Shown here in pieces: positions 40,865 through 50,585 of a stretch of 64,000 bases of DNA; within the stretch, counting starts at the first letter, position 1; each line of letters begins with the position of its first letter. The notes beneath the pieces were generated by a model. It saw only the letters and a list, made by a program, of their open reading frames with translations. It did no database searches and was not told the origin of the DNA. Position numbers and translations under genes: made by a program. The DNA is from Vicingus serpentipes. GTDB taxonomy: Bacteria; Bacteroidota; Bacteroidia; Flavobacteriales_E; Vicingaceae. The DNA is taken from assembly GCF_007993035.1 (NCBI RefSeq), contig NZ_VOOS01000001.1, positions 310,001 through 374,000 on the forward strand, given 5' to 3'.

Positions 40865-41968
40865 ATGAAATCAATAAATAATGAATTAAGTGTACACAGT
40901 GGTCCAATTTTAATTAGTGGTCCATGTAGTGCAGAAACTGAAGAACAATTAATAACAACTTCTATTCAGCTAGCAGAAACTAAAAAGGCAGATGTATTAC
41001 GTGCAGGAATATGGAAACCGAGAACCAAGCCAGGAAGTTTTGAAGGTGTGGGTGCTGAGGGTTTAAAATGGTTAGCTGAAGCTAAAAAAGAAACTGGCTT
41101 AAAAACTGCTGTTGAAGTTGCGAATGTTAAACATGTTTACTCTGCATTAAAACATAATGTAGATATTTTGTGGTTAGGAGCTCGTACAACAGTTAATCCA
41201 TTTGCAGTGCAAGAAATTGCTGATGCTTTAGAAGGTGTTGATATTACCGTTTTATTAAAAAATCCTGTAAATCCAGATATTGATTTATGGGAAGGTGGTA
41301 TTGAACGAATCTTAAAAGCTGGTGTTAAAAATGTAGGAGCAATTCATAGAGGATTTTCTAAATATGGAGAATCAAATTTTAGAAACCCTCCTCAATGGCA
41401 AATTCCTATTGAATTAAAACAACGTTTTCCTGAATTAACATTGATTTGCGATCCAAGTCATATTTGTGGAAAAAGAGATACTTTATTAGAAATATCACAA
41501 GAAGCTATTGACTTAAATTTTGATGGACTTATGATTGAATCTCATATTACCCCTGATAAAGCTTGGAGTGATGCCAAGCAACAAATCACTCCTTTTGAAT
41601 TAAAAAAATTAATTGAGCAAATTGTCATAAGAGAAAGTAAACTCCCTAAAAAAGGGAAAGATACTGAGTTAGATAATTTACGTCAAAAAATAAATATTTT
41701 AGATAGTGAACTGATTGAAATTTTATCTCAGCGAATGAAAACAACAGATTTAATTGGTGAATACAAAAAACAAAATAGAATTAAAATATTACAGTCGAAC
41801 CGTTGGGAAGAAATTGTTGAAAAAAGTGTAATAGAAGGTCAATCTAAAGGTTTAACAAAAGATTTTATTGTAAAATTTTTATCTGATATTCATCTAGAAT
41901 CAATAACTCGGCAAAATAATATTATGAATTCAAACAAATGGTTAGACAAAATTTTAGTTAAGAGATAG
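40865..41968 (+). CDS. aroF: DAHP synthase / chorismate mutase fusion
   Basis: 367 residues. Residues 1-260 are a KDO8P-type (type I beta) DAHP synthase: ISGPCSAETEEQL, VLRAGIWKPRTKPGSFEGVG, LWLGARTTVNPFAVQEIA, AIHRGFSKYG and LICDPSHICGKRDTL, with the metal-binding Cys, His and Asp. Residues ~275-360 are an AroQ-class chorismate mutase helix bundle (LDNLRQKINILDSELIEILSQRMKTTDLIGEYKKQ), which in this fusion type often gives feedback control by prephenate. It makes both the first intermediate of the shikimate pathway and prephenate. Last gene of the attenuated operon. Confidence 0.95.
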   Translation: MKSINNELSVHSGPILISGPCSAETEEQLITTSIQLAETKKADVLRAGIWKPRTKPGSFEGVGAEGLKWLAEAKKETGLKTAVEVANVKHVYSALKHNVDILWLGARTTVNPFAVQEIADALEGVDITVLLKNPVNPDIDLWEGGIERILKAGVKNVGAIHRGFSKYGESNFRNPPQWQIPIELKQRFPELTLICDPSHICGKRDTLLEISQEAIDLNFDGLMIESHITPDKAWSDAKQQITPFELKKLIEQIVIRESKLPKKGKDTELDNLRQKINILDSELIEILSQRMKTTDLIGEYKKQNRIKILQSNRWEEIVEKSVIEGQSKGLTKDFIVKFLSDIHLESITRQNNIMNSNKWLDKILVKR

Positions 41969-42039
41969 ATGAATAACATTTAATTTTAGATAGACGCTAT
42001 TTTTTTATCGCTAAAATTCATTAAACAATATATTTAGTC

Positions 42040-42047
42040 TAATTTTG
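42040..42047 (+). promoter_or_regulatory. -7 box of pyruvate carboxylase
   Basis: TAATTTTG matches TAnnTTTG, 45 nt before the ATG. The -33 region has no clear TTG. Confidence 0.5.
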
Positions 42048-42092
42048 CAAAAAACTAAACTTTTTTTAAATATTTAACATACTGGTTAAAAA

Positions 42093-45000
42093 ATGGAACT
42101 CAAAAAAATCAACAAACTTTTAGTAGCAAACCGTGGTGAAATTGCGATAAGAATTTTTAGAGCTGCAACTGAACTACATATTAGAACAGTTGCTATTTAC
42201 ACTTACGAAGATAGGTATTCTTTACACAGATATAAAGCTGATGAGTCTTACCAAATTGGCAAAAATGACGACCCGTTAAAACCTTATTTAGATATAGAAG
42301 AGATTATTAACGTAGCTAAAAATATTGGTGCAAATGCGATTCATCCTGGTTATGGTTTTTTGTCAGAGAATGTTCATTTTGCTAAAAGATGTAGAGAAGA
42401 AGGGATAATTTTTGTTGGTCCTGCTCCAGAAGTAATGGAACAGTTAGGAGATAAAATTGCTGCAAAATTAATTGCTGTAAAAGCTCAAGTTCCAGTAATT
42501 GAAGGCTCCGAAATTAAAACATCTGATAATGCTACCGTTTTAAGTGAAGCTCATAAAATTGGTTATCCGATAATGATAAAAGCTGCCGCTGGTGGAGGTG
42601 GTAGAGGAATGCGTGTAGTTAGAAATGATGAGCAATTATTAAAGTCGTACTACGAAGCAAAAGGAGAAGCAGGAACAGCTTTTGGTGATGACACCATTTT
42701 TATTGAAAAATTTATTGATTCGCCAAAACACATTGAAGTTCAAATAATGGCTGACGAGCATGGCAACATGGTTCATTTGTTTGAACGTGATTGCTCTGTT
42801 CAACGTCGTTTTCAAAAAGTGGTTGAGGTTGCTCCATGTCAAAATTTGTCACAAGAAGCAAAAAACAAAATTTACAATTATGCCACAAGCATTTGTAAAT
42901 CGGTTAACTACAATAATGTTGGTACGGTTGAGTTTTTGGTTGATCCAGATGAAAACATTTACTTTATTGAAGTAAACCCTAGAATACAAGTTGAGCATAC
43001 CATTACTGAAGAAATTACAGGAATTGATATTGTTCGCTCTCAAATACAAATTGCGCGAGGATATAAATTAGCCGATCCACAAATTTTCTTAAAAAGTCAA
43101 GAAGACGTAAAATGTAACGGTTATGCTATACAATGTAGAATTACAACTGAAGACCCTCAAAATAATTTCACACCTGATTACGGAACAATTGTAGCTCAAC
43201 GAACTGCAGCTGGCTATGGTATTCGTTTAGATGCTGGTAGTTTATATACTGGCTCAACTATTTCTCCATTTTTTGATTCAATGTTGGTAAAAATTTCTGC
43301 TTCGGGAAGAACCTTAAAAGGAACTTGCCAAAGATTAGAAAGAGCCTTAAAAGAATTTAGAATTAGAGGTGTAAAAACCAATATTGGTTTCTTAGAAAAT
43401 GTAATAACTCATCCCGATTTTCAGAATGGAGATGTAACAGTTAAATTTATTGAAAACCACCCTGAACTTTTTGAGTTTAAAAGAAAATTTGATAGAGGAA
43501 CTAAAACATTAAAATATTTAGGAGAAGTAATTGTTAATGGAAATCCAGATGTAAAGTTTGTTGATCCAAACAAAACTTTTGTTACTCCTATTGTTCCAGA
43601 TTTTGACCGTTTTAGTACTCATCCAAAAGGGACAAAAGACTTGTTAACCGAATTGGGTAGAGATAAATTTATTGATTGGGTAAAAGAAAATCCAAGCATA
43701 AAATATACCGATACTACTTTTAGAGATGCTCACCAATCACTATTAGCAACTCGTGTTCGTACAACCGATATGCTAAAAGTTGCTGAAGGTTTTTCTAAAC
43801 ATTTCCCACAATTATTTTCTATGGAAATGTGGGGAGGAGCTACTTTCGATGTGTCGATGCGTTTTTTACATGAAGACCCATGGGCTCGTTTACAATTACT
43901 AAGAAAAGCTATGCCCAACGTGTTAACACAAATGTTAATTCGTAGCTCTAATGCTGTTGGATATACCGCTTACCCAGATAATTTAGTAGAGAAATTTATT
44001 GAAGAATCAGGAAAAAATGGATTGGATGTATTTAGAATTTTTGATTCATTAAATTGGTTCGATTCGATGAAAACGAGTATTACTGCTGTTAATGAAAGAA
44101 CTGATGGAATTGCTGAAGCTTGTATTTGCTACACTGGTGACATTTTAGATCCAACCCAACATAAATATACTTTGCAGTACTATTTAGATTTTGCAAAGCA
44201 ACTGGAAGATGCCGGAGCTCATATTTTAGGTATAAAAGATATGGCTGGGCTGTTAAAACCATATTCTGCTCACAAACTAATTACTGAGTTAAAGAAAACT
44301 ATTGACATTCCTATTCATTTACATACACATGATACTTCGGGATTACAAGTAGCTACTTATTTACAAGCCGTTGAAGCTGGCGTTGATATTATGGATGTAG
44401 CGTTGAGTTCAGTTTCTGGACTAACCTCACAACCTAATTTTAATTCGCTGGTTGCAATGTTTCAAGGACACCCTAGAGCAGAAGAATTTGACTTAAAAAA
44501 ATTAAACGAATATTCTAACTATTGGGAAGCTGTACGTGAACAATATTATCCTTTTGAGTCTGGATTAAAAGCAGGTACTGCTCAAGTATTCGACCACGAA
44601 ATACCTGGCGGACAATACTCTAACTTACGACCTCAAGCAAGAGGTTTAGGATTAGAAGAAAAATTTGAAACCATTAAAAAGAATTATGAAACGGTAAACG
44701 ATATGTTTGGCGACATTGTTAAAGTTACTCCTTCTTCTAAAGTGGTAGGTGATATGGCAATGTTTATGACTTCAAACAATTTAACCGAACAAGATGTTTA
44801 CGATAAAGCGGAAACACTTTCGTTTCCTGAATCGGTAATCAATTTCTTTAAAGGTGATTTAGGGCAACCTTACCAAGGCTTTCCGGAGAAATTACAAAAA
44901 GTTATCTTAAAAAATGTAAAACCATATACCGATAGACCAAATGCTCACCTTGCTCCTATCGATTTTGAAAAAGAATTTGCTGAATTTCAAGTAAAGTTTA

Positions 45001-45536
45001 ACAAGCACTGTAATTTCTTAGATTTCTTATCATACAAATTTTACCCAAAAGTGTTTGAAGATTATTTTAATCACCATCAACAATATGGTGATGTTTCTTA
45101 CATCCCAACAACTGCATTCTTTTATGGGTTGAAACACAATGAAGAAATTACCATAGAATTTGAATCGGGTAAAATGATTATTGTGGAGTATTTATATACC
45201 ACTAATGCCGATGATGATGGTTATAGAAATGTATTCTTTAACCTTAACGGACAAACAAGAGGTGTAAAAGTTAAAGACAACACAGCAGTTTCTACAAAAG
45301 TAAAACACGTAAAAGCTGAGGCTGATAATGAAATAGGAGCTCCATTACAAGGCAAGCTAGTACAACTTAAAGTTAAGGCTGGTGATGTAGTTAAAAAAGA
45401 ACAGTCGTTGTTTGTACTGGAAGCCATGAAAATGGAATCTACCGTTACGGCCCCTACTGATGGAAAAGTAAAGAAAGTACATTTAACCGAAGGTACTATG
45501 GTAGAACAAAGCGACTTAGTAGTAGAATTTGAGTAA
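42093..45536 (+). CDS. pyc: Pyruvate carboxylase
   Basis: 1147 residues, the size of single-chain pyruvate carboxylases. Biotin carboxylase at 1-460 (KKINKLLVANRGEIAIRIFRA, AAGGGGRGMRVV, EVNPRIQVEHTITEE), carboxyltransferase at ~530-800 (TDTTFRDAHQSLLATRVRTTDML, EMWGGATFDVSMRFL, HTHDTSGLQVATYL), and a C-terminal biotinyl domain with EAMKMES, biotin on Lys1113. It carboxylates pyruvate to oxaloacetate for anaplerosis. Separate transcription unit after the aromatic operon; a VOC gene follows 30 nt later. Confidence 0.97.
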   Translation: MELKKINKLLVANRGEIAIRIFRAATELHIRTVAIYTYEDRYSLHRYKADESYQIGKNDDPLKPYLDIEEIINVAKNIGANAIHPGYGFLSENVHFAKRCREEGIIFVGPAPEVMEQLGDKIAAKLIAVKAQVPVIEGSEIKTSDNATVLSEAHKIGYPIMIKAAAGGGGRGMRVVRNDEQLLKSYYEAKGEAGTAFGDDTIFIEKFIDSPKHIEVQIMADEHGNMVHLFERDCSVQRRFQKVVEVAPCQNLSQEAKNKIYNYATSICKSVNYNNVGTVEFLVDPDENIYFIEVNPRIQVEHTITEEITGIDIVRSQIQIARGYKLADPQIFLKSQEDVKCNGYAIQCRITTEDPQNNFTPDYGTIVAQRTAAGYGIRLDAGSLYTGSTISPFFDSMLVKISASGRTLKGTCQRLERALKEFRIRGVKTNIGFLENVITHPDFQNGDVTVKFIENHPELFEFKRKFDRGTKTLKYLGEVIVNGNPDVKFVDPNKTFVTPIVPDFDRFSTHPKGTKDLLTELGRDKFIDWVKENPSIKYTDTTFRDAHQSLLATRVRTTDMLKVAEGFSKHFPQLFSMEMWGGATFDVSMRFLHEDPWARLQLLRKAMPNVLTQMLIRSSNAVGYTAYPDNLVEKFIEESGKNGLDVFRIFDSLNWFDSMKTSITAVNERTDGIAEACICYTGDILDPTQHKYTLQYYLDFAKQLEDAGAHILGIKDMAGLLKPYSAHKLITELKKTIDIPIHLHTHDTSGLQVATYLQAVEAGVDIMDVALSSVSGLTSQPNFNSLVAMFQGHPRAEEFDLKKLNEYSNYWEAVREQYYPFESGLKAGTAQVFDHEIPGGQYSNLRPQARGLGLEEKFETIKKNYETVNDMFGDIVKVTPSSKVVGDMAMFMTSNNLTEQDVYDKAETLSFPESVINFFKGDLGQPYQGFPEKLQKVILKNVKPYTDRPNAHLAPIDFEKEFAEFQVKFNKHCNFLDFLSYKFYPKVFEDYFNHHQQYGDVSYIPTTAFFYGLKHNEEITIEFESGKMIIVEYLYTTNADDDGYRNVFFNLNGQTRGVKVKDNTAVSTKVKHVKAEADNEIGAPLQGKLVQLKVKAGDVVKKEQSLFVLEAMKMESTVTAPTDGKVKKVHLTEGTMVEQSDLVVEFE

Positions 45537-45566
45537 GTTTATTGTTTAAATAAAAAAGCAAAAACG

Positions 45567-45947
45567 ATGGATAGCACTACAAATGCATTAAACTGGTTTG
45601 AAATACCTGCTTTAGATATAGAACGAAGCAAAAAGTTTTACGAAACCATTTTTGACATAGAAATGACGCTAATGGACATGGGTGATGAAAAATTAGCCCT
45701 ATTTCCATTTGAACCAGGAACTGGAAAAGCATCAGGAGCAATTGCTACTGGAGAGTATCATAAACCAAGCGACAAAGGAACTTTTGTATATTTAAATGCT
45801 AACCCAACAATGGATAATGTATTGGCAAAAGTTGAAGCTGCTGGTGGTAAAATTTTACAACCTAAGTTTAGTATTGGAGAAAATGGTTTTGTTGCTTACA
45901 TACAAGATACTGAAGGTAGCGTTGTTGGTATTCATTCGATGAGGTAA
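45567..45947 (+). CDS. VOC-family (glyoxalase/bleomycin-resistance fold) protein
   Basis: 126 residues forming one VOC module: LNWFEIPALDIERSKKFYETIFDIEM, MGDEKLALFPFEPGTG, KGTFVYLNANPTMDNVLAKVEAAGGKILQPK and GFVAYIQDTEGSVVGIHSM. A Glu near residue 17 and His near the C-terminus could be metal ligands, but the enzyme type cannot be told; these small proteins are often labelled lactoylglutathione lyase-like. It lies 30 nt after pyc on the same strand and is probably cotranscribed. Confidence 0.82.
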   Translation: MDSTTNALNWFEIPALDIERSKKFYETIFDIEMTLMDMGDEKLALFPFEPGTGKASGAIATGEYHKPSDKGTFVYLNANPTMDNVLAKVEAAGGKILQPKFSIGENGFVAYIQDTEGSVVGIHSMR

Positions 45948-45950
45948 ATA

Positions 45951-46042
45951 TTCGTCATTCCGGGCAATGTCATCCTTAGTTTGCCGAAATGTTGATCCGC
46001 AATCTCAATAGCAATATTCCGAGACAAGCTCGGAAAGACGAA
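45951..46042. repeat. Intergenic palindromic repeat, possible REP/MITE-like element
   Basis: A 92-bp, relatively GC-rich block in an AT-rich gap. Its ends are complementary: TTCGTC-A-TTCCGGGC at the left and GCTCGGAA-A-GACGAA at the right, allowing one G-T pair. Inside are CATCCTTAGTTTGCCGAA and GATCCGCAATCTC, reminiscent of the dispersed CATCCTGAGCTTGTCGAAGGATC-type repeats common in Bacteroidota genomes. It separates the VOC gene from a convergent gene. Copy number elsewhere is unknown. Confidence 0.6.
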
Positions 46043-46054
46043 AAAAGAAATAAA

Positions 46055-46543
46055 CTATTTAACAGCTTCCTCTTTTAAAAGTGCTAACAGATTTTCTGCT
46101 GTAGTTTTATCACCGCATACGATATCTCCCATAAAAGCATCATTACTCATTAATGCCATAAAATCAGAATAGATATCTTTCTTTACAGATGATTGAAAAT
46201 CTTTTGTCATAAAACTTATTTCAAAGCTCCCTTTATCTTCCTCGATTTTTGCTGCCGCTAAATCTATATCAGCAATAGGAACAGATAATACCTCAGCTGA
46301 CATAACTACTCCAGTTCCTTTATTGGTTGTACTCACTTTATAAACTATCAAAATTTTATTTTCAATAAAATATACAGTTTCAACAAGTGAAGCATTATCT
46401 CCTTCACCTAAAAAACCTGTTTTAATTAAATCGCCTTTAAAATTGTGCTCTGCTTTATTTAAGTTAAATGTGTAAGATTTGGTTTGAGTAAAACCAAAAG
46501 TAGTTAGCGTTAATATTAAACTTAGAATCAATAATTTTTTCAT
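46055..46543 (-). CDS. Small secreted protein of unknown function
   Basis: 162 residues with signal peptide MKKLLILSLILTLTTFGFTQ. The mature protein begins TKSYTFNLNKAEHNFKGDLIKTGFLGEGDNASLVETVYFIENKILIVYK, a beta-rich pattern, and ends in helices (LMSNDAFMGDIVCGDKTTAENLLALL). No motif is recognised. Followed on the minus-strand side by the repeat at 45951; upstream lies ccsBA in the same orientation, 101 nt away, with two small inverted repeats in the gap. Confidence 0.65.
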   Translation of the reverse strand: MKKLLILSLILTLTTFGFTQTKSYTFNLNKAEHNFKGDLIKTGFLGEGDNASLVETVYFIENKILIVYKVSTTNKGTGVVMSAEVLSVPIADIDLAAAKIEEDKGSFEISFMTKDFQSSVKKDIYSDFMALMSNDAFMGDIVCGDKTTAENLLALLKEEAVK

Positions 46544-46644
46544 GTCTTTTTTTTTACCAAAATAGGTAAAATATCACTTCAACACACTAACAATGTGATA
46601 AATACGGCATTTGACGTACTATAATCCCAAATACTGATTGGCTT

Positions 46645-49600
46645 TTAAACCCTATCCTTTCTATTTCTAAGGTAAGCAACAACACCAACCAACAATACAA
46701 CTGCTAAGGTAACCGGCACAAATGTAGGTATTGGCACAGGATCGCCTTTAGCATAAGAATGTAACCCAGCTAGGTAATAGTTTACACCAAAATAAGTCAT
46801 AATTACTGTGCTAAACCCAAGTACAGCAACCAAGTTAAATAGGTATTTTCCATTTGCTTTTGGTATAAAACGTAAGTGTAAAATCATGGCATAAATCAAC
46901 ACTATTACCAACGCCCATGTTTCTTTAGGATCCCAACCCCAGTAACGTCCCCAGCTTTCGTTAGCCCAAACACCACCTAAAAATGTACCTACTGCTGCCA
47001 TAAACAAACCAACTGTTAAGGTCATTTCTACAATAATGGTTAACTCTTTTATGGTTGAGTTAATTCTTAATCTGTTTTTAGCTGTTTTCACTATCATCAA
47101 TATAAGGTTCATAAAACCTAACAAACAACCTAAACCTAAGAAACCATAACTACCTGTAATAATAGCAACATGTATCATTAACCAATACGATTTAAGAACG
47201 GGTACTAAAGGTGTAATTTCTGGATCTAACCAATTAAGGTGAGCTACCATCAAAATTAAAGCTGTTAAAATTGAAGTTGCAGCCAAAGTCATTTTTGATG
47301 TTCTTGAAAACAAAAAACCTGCAAAAACTGTTGCCCAACCAATATAAATCATCGATTCGTATCCATTACTCCATGGTGCATGCCCTGAAATATACCAACG
47401 AGCAGCCAAGCCTATAGTATGTAAGCCAAACAAAATAAACAAACCTCCTGTTAAAAACTTAACAACTGTTTTTTTCCATTTTTTAGCACTAAAAATATCC
47501 ATAAACAAAAACACCAAAATCAGTAAACCAACAAAGGTGTAATACATAAACAAACGCTTAAATATGTTTACTCGATTGTAGGTAATTTCTAGATCAATTT
47601 TAGATTGTTCTGGAATTACCTCAGCACCAAATTTGTATTGGTAATCGGCAACAAGTGTTAAAATACTATCGGCAGTTGCCCAATTCTTTGTTTTAAACGA
47701 TTCTGAAACCACAGAGAAATAATAAGGCAACATCGACTTTACAAATACCGAATCGTGCGAAGTAAATTGCTTGTAATCTCTACTGGTAAACCAAGTATTG
47801 TTTTCATCGCCAACTTTAGGGAATATTTTAAATAATGAACCATCAAAAATCATAAAACAAACATTTGCTCGTTCATCAACAGCTATTACTTCTTTATCAT
47901 ATTTTGTTCGTTCTGATGGTTTTTTACGGTTTGCAATTTCTGCATCTTCTTGAATAATGTATTGGAAGTTTTTATCAAAAAAGTTTAAAAATGGTGCATA
48001 ATGATCTTTGGCTCCCAATTTTTCTTCCAACTCAGGATGATTTACCTTAATCATTGGTAATTGTTGCCAATAAGGTGGGTTATACATCATACTCAATAAC
48101 ACCTGAGATGGTGTCATGTTGTTAAACATTTCTTTACGTGTTACTTTACGCAACATTTCAGAAGCCATTGTTTGCACAGGCTTAATTCTACCATCAGCAT
48201 CTTGCACCAATAATCGCCCAAACTTGTCTGCATGCTCTTTATTTACCTCAACAAAATCTTTTGTTTCATTTTTATGATTGTGGCCATCTTGCCCATGTAA
48301 ACCAACAAAAGAGAATAACGCTAAAACAACTGTCATAGCTTCTCTTTTTAAACGAATTTCTTTCACCTTACGACGTAAGATATTAAACCTTGAGTTTTTA
48401 GTAATTAATGTAATTACCATTCCAAGAGCTAATAAAAAGTAACCAATATAAGTTACAGTTGTTCCCCAAAAATCATGATTAACAGAAAGTACAGTTCCTA
48501 ACTCATCTTGATCGTATGATGATTGAAAAAATCTATAGCCATCGTAATCTAACACATTATTCATAAATATTTTTTGAGAGAATTTAACTCCACCATTTCT
48601 GTTATCATTTAAAGTTACTTCACTTTCGTATGAAGATGGACTCATTGACCCTGGATATTTATCTAAAATAAAATCATCTAAAGTTATTTCAAATGGAACT
48701 GTAGTTTGTTTTGCTCCATAGGTTAACGAAAAATTTAGTCCTTCTAATTGAAATATAGTTGGGTTAGATAAATAACCTTTTCCTCCAAATAAAATAACCT
48801 CTTTACTTTTTCCATTGCAAGTTACATCAACTATTAATGCATCCTCTCCATTTGGATTTTTCTTATCGGCACTTACTTGTTTTATTACACTTTTTTCATG
48901 CACTTGCTTATACACCATTTGTACTTGCCCAATACTATATAGCCTTCTGTTTTTAAATACGTGAATCGTATCTTTTTTTAATAAGCCTGTGCTCTGGTCA
49001 TCCATACTTAAATAGTTCACATCGTATGGAGAAACCATAATTAAACCGGTGTCAGTAGTCATAATTTTTACAGCTTCAGCAACAGTATTGTTATCAAAAG
49101 CTACCGGAAAGTTGCCAAAAAACTTAGTTTGACCTTGCTCTATAAAACGAGAAACTCTCCCTTTTTGACCTACAGTTACAATCTCAATAATATTTTTACC
49201 ATTATCATCTGGAATTACGGTGTCAATAGAATTTTGAATAAAATCTTTGAAGGTTACTTCTACATCAGAACCTACAAAATCAAAATCAATATTAAAAGGC
49301 GCGTTATATAAAGGATTTAAAAATAATTTCTTCTCGTAAGAAGTTTGTATTTCTTGATTGTCAACCTTAAACTGTAAAAAAGTATCGTCAGAAACTATTG
49401 TATTACTTGTTTCACCCTCTCTAATATGCATCAATCCTTCATAACTAATGTATCTTGTAATACCTGCACCAATTAAGATAATGATTAATGCCACATGAAA
49501 AGTTAAAGTTGCCAACTTAGAAAGTTGGATCATTTTATACTTAAATATATTACCAATTAAATTTATGGTTAATAAAAGCATTACTAATTCTAACCACCGT

Positions 49601-49743
49601 GTATTAAAAATTACTGCCTTAGAGGCTGGTGTTCCAAAATCGTTTTCGATAAATGTAGCCACTCCAATAGCTGCTCCAAAAACAAACAATAAAACAGCAG
49701 TTAAACGAGTAGAAAATAGAATATCTTTAATGGTTTTAAGCAT
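46645..49743 (-). CDS. ccsA: Cytochrome c biogenesis fusion protein CcsBA (ResB-ResC)
   Basis: 1032 residues. The N-terminal ~460 residues are ResB/CcsB-like, with paired transmembrane helices near 15-100 and a large periplasmic domain, then a helix near 430. A periplasmic insert (~480-725) contains the HG-QDGHNHKNET junction and SEMLRKVTRKEMF. The C-terminal part (~730-1032) is CcsA/ResC with the haem-handling WWD motif WANESWGRYWGWDPKETWALV near 925-945 and flanking His residues. It exports haem and attaches it to apocytochrome c in System II. The fused form is common in Bacteroidota and epsilonproteobacteria. Its divergent promoter is shared with the next gene. Confidence 0.94.
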   Translation of the reverse strand: MLKTIKDILFSTRLTAVLLFVFGAAIGVATFIENDFGTPASKAVIFNTRWLELVMLLLTINLIGNIFKYKMIQLSKLATLTFHVALIIILIGAGITRYISYEGLMHIREGETSNTIVSDDTFLQFKVDNQEIQTSYEKKLFLNPLYNAPFNIDFDFVGSDVEVTFKDFIQNSIDTVIPDDNGKNIIEIVTVGQKGRVSRFIEQGQTKFFGNFPVAFDNNTVAEAVKIMTTDTGLIMVSPYDVNYLSMDDQSTGLLKKDTIHVFKNRRLYSIGQVQMVYKQVHEKSVIKQVSADKKNPNGEDALIVDVTCNGKSKEVILFGGKGYLSNPTIFQLEGLNFSLTYGAKQTTVPFEITLDDFILDKYPGSMSPSSYESEVTLNDNRNGGVKFSQKIFMNNVLDYDGYRFFQSSYDQDELGTVLSVNHDFWGTTVTYIGYFLLALGMVITLITKNSRFNILRRKVKEIRLKREAMTVVLALFSFVGLHGQDGHNHKNETKDFVEVNKEHADKFGRLLVQDADGRIKPVQTMASEMLRKVTRKEMFNNMTPSQVLLSMMYNPPYWQQLPMIKVNHPELEEKLGAKDHYAPFLNFFDKNFQYIIQEDAEIANRKKPSERTKYDKEVIAVDERANVCFMIFDGSLFKIFPKVGDENNTWFTSRDYKQFTSHDSVFVKSMLPYYFSVVSESFKTKNWATADSILTLVADYQYKFGAEVIPEQSKIDLEITYNRVNIFKRLFMYYTFVGLLILVFLFMDIFSAKKWKKTVVKFLTGGLFILFGLHTIGLAARWYISGHAPWSNGYESMIYIGWATVFAGFLFSRTSKMTLAATSILTALILMVAHLNWLDPEITPLVPVLKSYWLMIHVAIITGSYGFLGLGCLLGFMNLILMIVKTAKNRLRINSTIKELTIIVEMTLTVGLFMAAVGTFLGGVWANESWGRYWGWDPKETWALVIVLIYAMILHLRFIPKANGKYLFNLVAVLGFSTVIMTYFGVNYYLAGLHSYAKGDPVPIPTFVPVTLAVVLLVGVVAYLRNRKDRV

Positions 49744-49768
49744 GATTTATTGATTTGAAAATTGACCG

Positions 49769-49776
49769 CAAAAATA
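49769..49776 (-). promoter_or_regulatory. -7 box of ccsBA
   Basis: TATTTTTG on the minus strand matches TAnnTTTG, 25 nt before the ccsBA ATG, in the divergent 71-bp gap. Confidence 0.5.
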
Positions 49777-49814
49777 ACTAATTTTACACAGACCTTAGGT
49801 TTAAATCTGATTAT

Positions 49815-50585
49815 TTGAAAGACATCAAATCCATAACATTTATTGGTGCTGGTAATGTTGCCACCCATTTAGCTAAAGCTTTTTTTAACGAAGGCTTTGA
49901 TATTGAGCAAGTTTACAGTCGAAATATAGATAATGCTTTGCTACTTGCAGATGAAGTTCAATCTATAGCAATTGATAATTTAGTAACCCTTAACTCAAAT
50001 GCAGATTTATACATTATTTCAATTAAAGATGATGCTATCGAGTCAGTCCTTCAGCAAGTTTTAGATAAAAACATATTTATTACTCATACTTCAGGAAGTA
50101 TTCCTATTACAATTTTTGAAGAAACTGGATTTAAAAATTACGGCATTTTCTATCCTTTACAAACTTTTAGCAAATCGAAAACTATTAATTTACTAGAAGT
50201 ACCTTTTTGCATAGAAGCAAATGAGAATGAAGATTTACTTTATGATTTAGCAAACAAGCTATCTAACTCTGTTCACTTAGTAAGTTCTGAACAACGAAAA
50301 AAATTACACTTAGCTGCTGTTTTTGCTTGTAACTTCACAAACCACATGTATGCTATTGCAGAAGATTTGTGTTCAAAGAATAATGTGAATTTTAATATTC
50401 TAAAACCACTAATTAGAGAAACCGCAGAAAAAATCACCCTGAATCATGCTAAAGATGTTCAAACTGGACCAGCAATAAGAAATGATGAAAAAATTATTGC
50501 AAATCATTTAAGCCAATTAGATGATTTAATTAATTATCAAGAAATTTACCGATTAATCACTCAAAATATTCAAAAAGATAAATGA
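49815..50585 (+). CDS. Rossmann-fold DUF2520 oxidoreductase-like protein
   Basis: 256 residues starting at TTG (no ATG is available before the dinucleotide-binding motif). Residues 1-130: MKDIKSITFIGAGNVATHLAKAFFNEGF is the GxGxxxxHL NAD(P)-binding loop, with HTSGSIPITIFEETGFKNYGIFYPLQTFS. Residues 135-256 form the DUF2520 helical domain (LHLAAVFACNFTNHMYAIAEDLC, LIRETAEKI, TGPAIRNDEKIIANHL). It resembles 6-phosphogluconate/ProC-type dehydrogenases, but the substrate is unknown. First gene of an operon with a KdsC-like phosphatase (4-bp overlap), an arrangement common in Bacteroidota. Confidence 0.85.
   Translation: MKDIKSITFIGAGNVATHLAKAFFNEGFDIEQVYSRNIDNALLLADEVQSIAIDNLVTLNSNADLYIISIKDDAIESVLQQVLDKNIFITHTSGSIPITIFEETGFKNYGIFYPLQTFSKSKTINLLEVPFCIEANENEDLLYDLANKLSNSVHLVSSEQRKKLHLAAVFACNFTNHMYAIAEDLCSKNNVNFNILKPLIRETAEKITLNHAKDVQTGPAIRNDEKIIANHLSQLDDLINYQEIYRLITQNIQKDK

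Noticed and set aside
42639-43049. Short antisense and out-of-frame ORFs inside pyruvate carboxylase
   Set aside because: Shadow frames of a complete, well-recognised gene.
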